From NCBI GenBank assembly GCA_964369965.1, contig CAYJGF010000027.1:1-27319 (forward strand): a stretch of 27,319 nucleotides of DNA. Reading direction: 5' to 3'. A program made the position numbers and the translations under genes. Of the stretch, positions 22,785 through 27,319 are shown piece after piece. How positions within the stretch are numbered: position 1 is the first letter of the stretch; each line of letters opens with the position of its first letter. The stretch is from CAYJBH01 sp964369965. GTDB taxonomy: Bacteria > Bacillota > Clostridia > Oscillospirales > Ruminococcaceae. Under the pieces are notes generated by a model. That model worked only from the letters and a program-made list of their open reading frames with translations, ran no database searches and was not told where the DNA came from.

Positions 22785-24011
22785 ATGAACAATGCCATAA
22801 AATTGCCCTCGGTAGTTATAAGCTATATCATCGGCTATATTTATATATGGGGGGTTTTAAACGACGAACCCTACTACCGTTTAACCTTTTTCATCGCCTT
22901 TGTGCTATGGGTTAGCGCGCTCTACTATCTGCGCGCTCGTAAATTCTCTTTTAAAGAGGAGGTGCAGAGTTATTTCGTGCTGATATGTTTATCGATAATC
23001 GGCGTTGCCACCTCCCTCAACCTCGGGACGATTGCCAGTGATTATGCGACGTGGGACTTCTCCTCTCACTTTATGCATGGACTTGCCATCTACTGGGTTT
23101 TAATGCGCGCGGGTCGACTGATCGATGGGGGTACAGGGCGATTTTTCCTGCCGGACATGCTAAGCGGATACATTATAATCCCTTTCGGTAACTGGTTTTT
23201 GCGCACCCTATCGGTGGTATCGCTTGTCGGCGACGGTGTAAAACAGCGAAAGAGCGGCAGAAAAACCCTCCCCTTTGTCCTCACGGTCATCGCGGCGTTA
23301 TGCCTGCTCTTTCTCGTAATATCCATACTATCCGGCACCGACGAGAATTTTGCCGAGATATTTTCACTGGAGCTACCACATTTTGATGGCATCTATCTGT
23401 TTAACTTTGTCCTCTCGTTGCCGGTAGGTTGCTTTTTGTTCGGGCTTGTGTACGGAGCATTTAACAAACAAAATCGCCCCAACAAGGCAGAGCTTATCGA
23501 GGGGAGTGTGGAAAAACTTCGCACGGTCGGTGGGGGTGCTCTCGCCGCAATACTCTACATCTTTTCAGCGGTATACGTTGTCTATATCGCTCTGCAGGCA
23601 AGCTATTTTGCAGGTGGCTTTTATGGTCAACTGCCACTCGACTTCACCTATTCGGAATATGCAAGACGTGGGTTTTTCGAGCTTTGTGTCGTAATGGGGA
23701 TAAACCTGTGTATACTCTTTGCGGTGGCGAAGATATCGATACGCCTTTTGCGTGAGCATAAGAGTTTAAGGTTAGCCTCATTAATATTTTTAGTTATCTG
23801 CATGTTTTTCGCGATAACCGCGGCCTCGAAACTTCTGTTGTATATCGATGCTTACGGCTTTACCGCCCTGCGGTTGATGTCAAGCTGGGCAATACTTTTG
23901 CTTGTGGTGGCAATAGTGCTGTCGTTCATAACAATACTGCGCCCGATAAAGGCGGTGAGAATTCTTGTTTACTATGCAATCGCGAGCTATGCAGCGGTGA
24001 GTCTGTTTTAA
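22785..24011 (+). CDS. Polytopic membrane protein, DUF4153/DUF4173-like
   Basis: The 408-residue product has about ten to twelve hydrophobic spans throughout and no soluble domain. The segment FTYSEYARRGFFELCVVMGINLCIL matches the conserved YAR-GF core of DUF4153/DUF4173 proteins, and the closing AILLLVVAIVLSFITI/ILRPIKAVRI spans are similar. I recognise the family only by these features, so the name is approximate. ATG 22785 is preferred; GGAG of the ribosome site lies 10 nt upstream, with TTG 22779 as an alternative. The gene follows the HTH gene almost without gap. Members of this family are often found beside HTH regulators, which supports a regulator-plus-membrane-target unit of unknown role. 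Confidence 0.72.
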   Translation: MNNAIKLPSVVISYIIGYIYIWGVLNDEPYYRLTFFIAFVLWVSALYYLRARKFSFKEEVQSYFVLICLSIIGVATSLNLGTIASDYATWDFSSHFMHGLAIYWVLMRAGRLIDGGTGRFFLPDMLSGYIIIPFGNWFLRTLSVVSLVGDGVKQRKSGRKTLPFVLTVIAALCLLFLVISILSGTDENFAEIFSLELPHFDGIYLFNFVLSLPVGCFLFGLVYGAFNKQNRPNKAELIEGSVEKLRTVGGGALAAILYIFSAVYVVYIALQASYFAGGFYGQLPLDFTYSEYARRGFFELCVVMGINLCILFAVAKISIRLLREHKSLRLASLIFLVICMFFAITAASKLLLYIDAYGFTALRLMSSWAILLLVVAIVLSFITILRPIKAVRILVYYAIASYAAVSLF

Positions 24012-24040
24012 TTGACTACGGCAACCACAGGTGATATAAT
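24012..24040 (+). promoter_or_regulatory. Extended -10 sigma-A promoter before the palindromic element
   Basis: TTGACT (24012-24017) begins at the base after the preceding stop codon. TATAAT is at 24035-24040, spacer 17 bp, with TG at 24032-24033. Transcription would start at about 24046-24048, the first bases of the 24045-24206 palindrome. Confidence 0.8.
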
Positions 24041-24044
24041 GATA

Positions 24045-24206
24045 TATAGTCCTTCAACTTGAAAACCAACGCATCTTCCCGGCATAAATTCCGTCTATCT
24101 GCGTTGTCGTCAATCGGAATACATTTAGTATTCCTCAATCCTCCGCCTTGATAGGCGAAATTTCTGCTCGGCAATCTTGTGCAGTTTTTCAAATTGAATG
24201 ACTATA
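24045..24206. repeat. 162-bp MITE-like imperfect palindrome
   Basis: Terminal inverted repeats of 21 bp (24045-24065 and 24186-24206) match at about 19 positions; the left one starts TATAGTCCTTCAACTTG. The centre is a perfect hairpin, GGAATAC (24116-24122) with GTATTCC (24128-24134), and the intervening arms are partly complementary. There is no coding frame of note. It resembles intergenic palindromic elements I associate with Clostridia, but that is recall, not a search. It forms most of the 5' leader of the glycoside hydrolase gene. Confidence 0.75.
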
Positions 24207-24230
24207 AAATACAAATAAACAGGAGCAGAT

Positions 24231-25451
24231 ATGTCAATAAACTGGGATTTAAAGGACGAAAAAGCAAGGCTTTGCAACGCGGTGAAAAAGGTTAATAACA
24301 ATATAAAAACGAAGGGGATGGGTCGTGTCCCGGGGGGGAGTGGGCAAATACACCCGACCATGGACGTCATGACCGGCTATTGCTACGGTGAATTTTATGA
24401 TTGGGATTTGTACTTTGAGAACATATACCTCGCCTATTTCGGTGTGCGCAACTACTGTCGCAACAACGTCGAGGTTTTTTTGGAGCGCCAACTGGAGTCC
24501 GGATTTGTTGCGCGCACCCTCTTTGAACCGCGTTGGCGACAACATTTTAAACCGTTTTTGGCACAGGTGGTTCTATTGGGTTTAAAACAGGGGCAGAGCG
24601 TGCTGTGGCTGAAAGATAAATACTATGAAAAACTGAAAAAATATCTCGACTACTGGTTTTGGTACTGCGACCATGACCGCAACGGTCTGCCGGTCTGGGA
24701 CAGCGCCGACCATACCGGGATGGACAATCAAGATCTGCGCGCCGGCAAAATTTACTCCGAAATTTGTGAGGGCGTCGACCTCGCCGCCTATTTATACCGA
24801 GAGCTAAAGGCAATGGAGGTCATCGCCGAAACACTCGGTTTAAACTCCGATAAAGAGGGGTTTGCAGATCAGGCAGAGCGTTTAAAACAGCTTGTCAACG
24901 ATGTATTTTGGGATGAAAAGGACGGGTTTTATTATGACCGTCATGAGCGTACCGGTGAGCTTATCCGCTATAAATCGGCATCATCTTTCGCCGTATTGTG
25001 GGCAGGGATAGCCACGCCGGAGCGCGCAAAGCGACTGATTGAGGAGCATGTGTTAAATCCCAACGAGTTTTGGTTAGAGTACCCCGTCGCCTCGTGGGCA
25101 AAGGGTGAGGAGGGTTATTATCAACAGCGCAAAAAGAACGAGTGCACATGGATGGGCGCCTGCTGGATACCGATAAACTACATGCTTATGCACGGTCTTG
25201 CAGACTACGGCTACCATGGGGAGGCGGCACAGCTCGCGCTTAAATCCTACAACATGGTCATATCGGAGGACGAGGTTCGGGAATACTATAATGCCGAGAC
25301 CGGAATAGGGCAGGGCATCAACCCATTCTGGGGATGGTCGGCGCTGGCATTGTTTATGCCGATGGAAATAATCGAGAGGCACGACCCGACAGGGCTAAAC
25401 CTCGACCCGATTATGAAATTCGGAAGTGAAAAACTTGGTGTGGAGTACTAA
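24231..25451 (+). CDS. Glycoside hydrolase, (alpha/alpha)6-barrel, GH63/trehalase-like
   Basis: The 406-residue product is cytosolic (no signal peptide). It carries motifs of the GH63/GH37 clan: GEFYDWDLYF (53-62), WDSADHTGMDN (156-166, whose Asp165 fits the general acid), FWDEKDGFYYD (226-236), FWLEYPVASWA (280-290), a Trp-rich segment CTWMGACWIPINY, and EYYNAETGIGQG (351-362, with Glu351 a candidate base) followed by FWGWSAL. Such enzymes cleave alpha-glucosides, mannosylglycerate/glucosylglycerate or trehalose; the specificity here is unknown. Length is short for GH63 and near mannosylglycerate-hydrolase size. The ATG at 24231 has AGGAG 6-7 nt upstream. It has its own promoter and no sugar-transport or sensor genes nearby. 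Confidence 0.85.
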   Translation: MSINWDLKDEKARLCNAVKKVNNNIKTKGMGRVPGGSGQIHPTMDVMTGYCYGEFYDWDLYFENIYLAYFGVRNYCRNNVEVFLERQLESGFVARTLFEPRWRQHFKPFLAQVVLLGLKQGQSVLWLKDKYYEKLKKYLDYWFWYCDHDRNGLPVWDSADHTGMDNQDLRAGKIYSEICEGVDLAAYLYRELKAMEVIAETLGLNSDKEGFADQAERLKQLVNDVFWDEKDGFYYDRHERTGELIRYKSASSFAVLWAGIATPERAKRLIEEHVLNPNEFWLEYPVASWAKGEEGYYQQRKKNECTWMGACWIPINYMLMHGLADYGYHGEAAQLALKSYNMVISEDEVREYYNAETGIGQGINPFWGWSALALFMPMEIIERHDPTGLNLDPIMKFGSEKLGVEY

Positions 25452-25525
25452 AGTTTTTGGATTTTGGGTCGATTAAGAGGGTGTAGGGCTATATTTAAAC
25501 TCTCTTGATCGAAAGGAATGCATTT

Positions 25526-26149
25526 ATGATAGTTTCCAACACACAAAGCGCATATCCCATAGGCTCAGCAAAGACAAACGAGCAGGATAAAAAGCAAACA
25601 ACCTCAAACGACATCATCAAGCGTTATGACACCTTTGAAAAACAGGGTGAAATAACAAAAAGCGGTGTGTACGAACCACCTAAAAAGCTGACCGCCGAAC
25701 AGGTGGAGGAGATAAAGCGTGCGCAGGAGGAGTCGTTGTTAAAACTTGTGAACGACACCATATTAAAGACATCGCAAATTCAAGCTGACAGCGCAAATAG
25801 TTTTTATACATCGCTCGGATTTTCCGACGAGTCGCAAGGTCTTTTGACCGATATTTTCGGAAGTATGGAGAATGCGTTCCCGACACCTGCCACCACGCCG
25901 GAGGGTGCACTCGCCGACATATCGGAGGGTGGTGCATACTCGGTAGAGGCGGTGTCAGAGCGAATTATGAAGATGGCGACCACCATAGCCGGCGACGACC
26001 CCGAAATGCTCGCAACTATGGAGCAGGCGGTCAAGGACGGTTTTGCCGCAGCAGGGCTCAACCTCGAAACAGGGGAGGGTATGCCGGGTATAACCTTTGA
26101 TACCTATAATCACATCATGGGTGAATTTGAAAAGTTGAGGGGCGAATAG
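25526..26149 (+). CDS. Hypothetical soluble helical protein
   Basis: I do not recognise this gene securely. The 207-residue product has no signal peptide or membrane segment. It is low in Cys and Trp and rich in Glu, Lys, Ser and Thr. Residues 1-45 look disordered, 55-95 form a probable charged helix (LTAEQVEEIKRAQEESLLKL), and the C-terminal half has a segment (GGAYSVEAVSERIMKMATTI, then AGDDPEMLATMEQAVKDGFAAAG and PGITFDTYNHIMGEFEKL). That pattern is reminiscent of DUF5610-type or flagellar-associated proteins, a weak resemblance. The ATG at 25526 is chosen over TTG 25505 because GAAAGGA lies 8 nt upstream. It stands alone between the hydrolase and a terminator. Confidence 0.7.
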   Translation: MIVSNTQSAYPIGSAKTNEQDKKQTTSNDIIKRYDTFEKQGEITKSGVYEPPKKLTAEQVEEIKRAQEESLLKLVNDTILKTSQIQADSANSFYTSLGFSDESQGLLTDIFGSMENAFPTPATTPEGALADISEGGAYSVEAVSERIMKMATTIAGDDPEMLATMEQAVKDGFAAAGLNLETGEGMPGITFDTYNHIMGEFEKLRGE

Positions 26150-26186
26150 AGCGGGCATAACCAAAATAAATGCGCAATAACAAAAC

Positions 26187-26230
26187 TAATGCCTGCTGAA
26201 CGACAGGTTATTCAGCAGGCATTAATTATT
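26187..26230 (+). terminator. Rho-independent terminator after the hypothetical gene
   Basis: TAATGCCTGCTGAA (26187-26200) pairs perfectly with TTCAGCAGGCATTA (26211-26224), followed by a T-rich stretch. Confidence 0.88.
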
Positions 26231-26243
26231 TTCTGTTTGCATA

Positions 26244-26272
26244 TTGACTTTTTTTTTGATTTATGATAAAAT
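26244..26272 (+). promoter_or_regulatory. Promoter of the tRNA-Ser gene
   Basis: TTGACT (26244-26249) and TAAAAT (26267-26272) are 17 bp apart; the mature tRNA starts 31 bp further on. Confidence 0.65.
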
Positions 26273-26302
26273 GGTCTTCAAATATATTAATACTGCGACT
26301 GT

Positions 26303-26395
26303 GGAGAAATACTCAAGTATGGTCGAAGAGGCGCCCCTGCTAAGGGCGTAGGTCGGGTAACCGGCGCGAGGGTTCGAATCCCTCTTTCTCCGCCA
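26303..26395 (+). tRNA. tRNA-Ser (anticodon GCU), CCA encoded
   Basis: A 93-nt gene with the long variable arm of serine tRNAs. The acceptor GGAGAAA pairs with TTTCTCC, followed by the discriminator G and an encoded CCA. The anticodon stem CGCCC/GGGCG encloses CTGCTAA, giving anticodon GCU (reads AGC and AGU). The T arm is GAGGG TTCGAAT CCCTC. A promoter lies upstream and a terminator starts directly after the CCA. Confidence 0.96.
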
Positions 26396-26397
26396 AA
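26376..26397 (+). repeat. Copy 1 of the 22-bp direct repeat at the tRNA-Ser 3' end (att-like)
   Basis: The 3' end of tRNA-Ser from the T loop through CCA plus two bases is repeated exactly at 26483-26504, 107 bp downstream. Direct repeats of a tRNA 3' end are the mark left by integrases that use tRNA genes, although the interval here is far too small for a functional element. Confidence 0.8.
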
Positions 26398-26448
26398 AAA
26401 CACAGCATGTCCCGAACGAATGTAAGGGATATGTTGTGTTTTTTCTTT
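26396..26448 (+). terminator. Terminator after tRNA-Ser
   Basis: A 19-bp stem pairs 26395-26413 (AAAAAACACAGCATGTCCC) with 26426-26444, with only two G-U type differences, followed by a T-rich run. Confidence 0.9.
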
Positions 26449-26504
26449 TGGCGGAAAAGGAAAGTCGAACCCTCAGGTTCCTGAATCCCTCTTTCTCCGC
26501 CAAA
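26447..26504. repeat. Inverted plus direct tRNA-Ser 3'-end copies
   Basis: 26483-26504 is an exact direct copy of 26376-26397. Just upstream, 26447-26475 read on the minus strand (GAGGGTTCGAC ... TTCCGCCAA) is a degenerate copy of the same tRNA 3' end in opposite orientation. Together they form an imperfect hairpin from GGCGGA to TCCGCC with the inner palindrome GAACC/GGTTC. Confidence 0.7.
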
Positions 26505-26589
26505 GCGTTTCAAATTCTAACCCCTATATGTTTTTAATTTTTATTTTTGATGTATTTGGGGCAATGATTTATCGATCTAGAATTTGAGC

Positions 26590-26630
26590 AAAAAAAACAA
26601 AGCCCGCTGTGAGGCGGGGCTTGTTTTTTA
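26590..26630 (-). terminator. Terminator of the broken peptidoglycan-binding gene
   Basis: AAACAAAGCCCGC pairs with GCGGGGCTTGTTT around GTGAG; runs of T flank it on both strands. It lies just after the minus-strand stop near 26628. 26505-26589 contains nothing I can assign. Confidence 0.75.
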
Positions 26631-27119
26631 TATTAGTATATCGTTTTTTGTTTTGGGCACAAGGTCGGGAGGTGTGTCCTGCTTGGGTGATGCGTTCTGC
26701 TCGGGCGGTCCGTCCGGCTCGAGTGGTGTGTCCTGCTCGAGTGGTGCGTCTGGGTCGGGCGGTCCGTCCGGCTCGGATGGTGTGCTTTGCTCGGGCGGAG
26801 CGTCCGGCTCGGATGGTGCTGTCGGCGATAGTAATGTGGACGGGATTGGCGATGCCGGTGTTACCGGTGGAGTTGGCGGTGTCGGTGGTGCCGGTAGCGC
26901 TGGTAACGTATCGTGTTTTTTGTCGATTGCTTCAAGTGTGTATTGGTCGATTTTGCCGGTTACGATTAAACCGTTTTGCGCTTGAAATTTTCGCACTGCA
27001 AAAGCTGTGTTTGCGTTGTAAGTGCCTGTAGCTTATGTTTTATGTAATACATTCAGGTCGACGAGTTTTTCTTTTAGTTCTTTTACTTTTTTGCCTTTTA
27101 TAAGTGGTTTTTTTACGCA
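26628..27119 (-). pseudogene. Peptidoglycan-binding domain plus proline-rich tail, broken
   Basis: Reading the minus strand from 27119, the frame gives CVKKPLIKGKKVKELKEKL, then VDLNVLHKT, a TAA stop at 27035-27033, then ATGTYNANTAFAVRKFQAQ and NGLIVTGKIDQYTLEAI. Across the stop this is a complete PG_binding_1 module, so the stop is probably a mutation or the domain is a dead remnant. It is followed by a linker and eight degenerate six-residue repeats of the type (A/T/G)P(S/P/L)(E/D)(P/Q)(D/S/N), ending VPKTKNDILI. No start codon or catalytic domain is present upstream, where an unrelated fragment begins, so this is the C-terminal part of a larger wall-associated protein (a protease or hydrolase). 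A short product from GTG 26996 is possible but unlikely. Confidence 0.7.
26668..26825 (-). repeat. 18-bp coding minisatellite (proline-rich hexapeptide repeat)
   Basis: About eight imperfect 18-bp units encode APSEPD, APPEQS, TPSEPD, GPPDPD, APLEQD, TPLEPD, GPPEQN and ASPKQD on the minus strand. Such repeats change copy number easily and often form extended wall-spanning linkers. Confidence 0.75.
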
Positions 27120-27149
27120 TAGGGTCTCAAAGTGTTCACACAGGCAGTT

Positions 27150-27272
27150 ATGGGATATTCTCAAAAGGTAGTACAACAAGATATTCAAATAAAACAAAAA
27201 GAACTCACCACCTTGCTTGCAAGGGAAAATGATTTAGATGAACTTTTTGAGAAAATCTATGAAAAGATATAA
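27150..27272 (+). pseudogene. C-terminal remnant of a serine recombinase
   Basis: A 40-codon frame starts at ATG 27150 and reads VVQQDIQIKQKELTTLLARE then NDLDELFEKIYEKI before TAA. The coiled-coil pattern ending in LDxLFxKIYE is typical of the C-terminal part of large serine recombinases (Tn4451/Tn5397 type, beside the DUF4368 region), where YED and GKI normally continue. Here it stops at once and no catalytic domain lies upstream (the frame closes with TAG before GLKVF). A short inverted repeat, GTGAAT (27281-27286) with ATTCAC (27292-27297), follows. Because it is short, chance similarity is possible. Confidence 0.45.
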
Positions 27273-27319
27273 TGTAAAGAGTGAATCTAACATTCACCTA
27301 TAGTCGAGCCACTTCAAAA

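Noticed and set aside
25457..25495. Possible promoter before the hypothetical gene
   Set aside because: The available TTGGAT/TTGGGT and TATATT boxes are 27 or 20 bp apart, outside the useful range.
26261..26503. 80-codon minus-strand frame with the string RKRDSNPRAGYP
   Set aside because: This is the well-known false protein produced by translating the antisense of a serine tRNA.
26584..27031. Plus-strand reading frames rich in Gly/Ser/Cys or Arg/Val/Ala
   Set aside because: They are antisense to the proline-rich repeat; the minus frame gives a recognisable peptidoglycan-binding domain and a terminator on its side.
1..27319. CRISPR array or toxin-antitoxin pair
   Set aside because: No regularly spaced direct repeats with spacers are present. 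The only small HTH gene pairs with a DUF2975 membrane protein rather than a toxin.

Overview
The window reads as a chromosomal segment of an endospore-forming Firmicute, most likely a Clostridia-class (Oscillospiraceae/Ruminococcaceae-like) organism. Grounds: a full-length SpoIIE, a FemAB-type cell-wall aminoacyltransferase, a group II ECF transporter core (EcfA1-EcfA2-EcfT), PlsX, Gram-positive style Shine-Dalgarno sites, many TTG/GTG starts, and short palindromic intergenic repeats of the kind common in these genomes. The genus cannot be named from the sequence.

Layout. (1) Positions 5-174 hold a large nested palindrome just downstream of spoIIE (minus strand). (2) Divergent from spoIIE is a plus-strand, translationally coupled trio 2746-6519: polyprenyl-phosphate glycosyltransferase, D,D-carboxypeptidase (PBP5-like) and nicotinate phosphoribosyltransferase. 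(3) A long minus-strand housekeeping block runs from ruvC (18452) down to 6559: ruvC-ruvA-ruvB-glmM-rRNA methyltransferase-like-ecfA1-ecfA2-ecfT-plsX-rnc, then CNNM/CorC-like protein-TatD-FemX. Most joints are overlaps or gaps under 40 bp. A strong sigma-A promoter precedes ruvC. (4) An IS30-family insertion sequence (18571-20073) with perfect 27-bp terminal inverted repeats lies between the divergent ruvC and rpsB promoters and leaves both intact. (5) rpsB-tsf (plus strand) ends in a strong terminator. It is followed not by the usual pyrH-frr but by an accessory operon: DUF2975-type membrane protein, small Xre-type HTH regulator, and a DUF4153/DUF4173-like polytopic membrane protein. (6) Then come a 162-bp MITE-like imperfect palindrome that a perfect promoter would transcribe from its first bases, a cytosolic (alpha/alpha)6 glycoside hydrolase (GH63/trehalase-like) and an unrecognised soluble protein. 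(7) The right end is scarred: a tRNA-Ser(GCU) gene, inverted and direct copies of its 3' end, a broken peptidoglycan-binding/proline-rich gene with an in-frame stop, and a 40-codon remnant that looks like a serine recombinase C-terminus.

How it fits together. Most of the window is core physiology: Holliday-junction repair (RuvABC), cell-wall precursor supply and maturation (GlmM, carboxypeptidase, FemX, lipid-linked sugar transfer), phospholipid initiation (PlsX), NAD salvage (PncB), micronutrient uptake (ECF), RNA maturation (RNase III, methyltransferase) and translation (S2, EF-Ts). The less explained parts are the DUF2975/HTH/membrane operon with its upstream palindrome, the four-way palindrome at the left edge, the transcribed palindromic element at 24045-24206, and the tRNA-Ser-derived repeats. 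No CRISPR array, rRNA or complete phage is visible.
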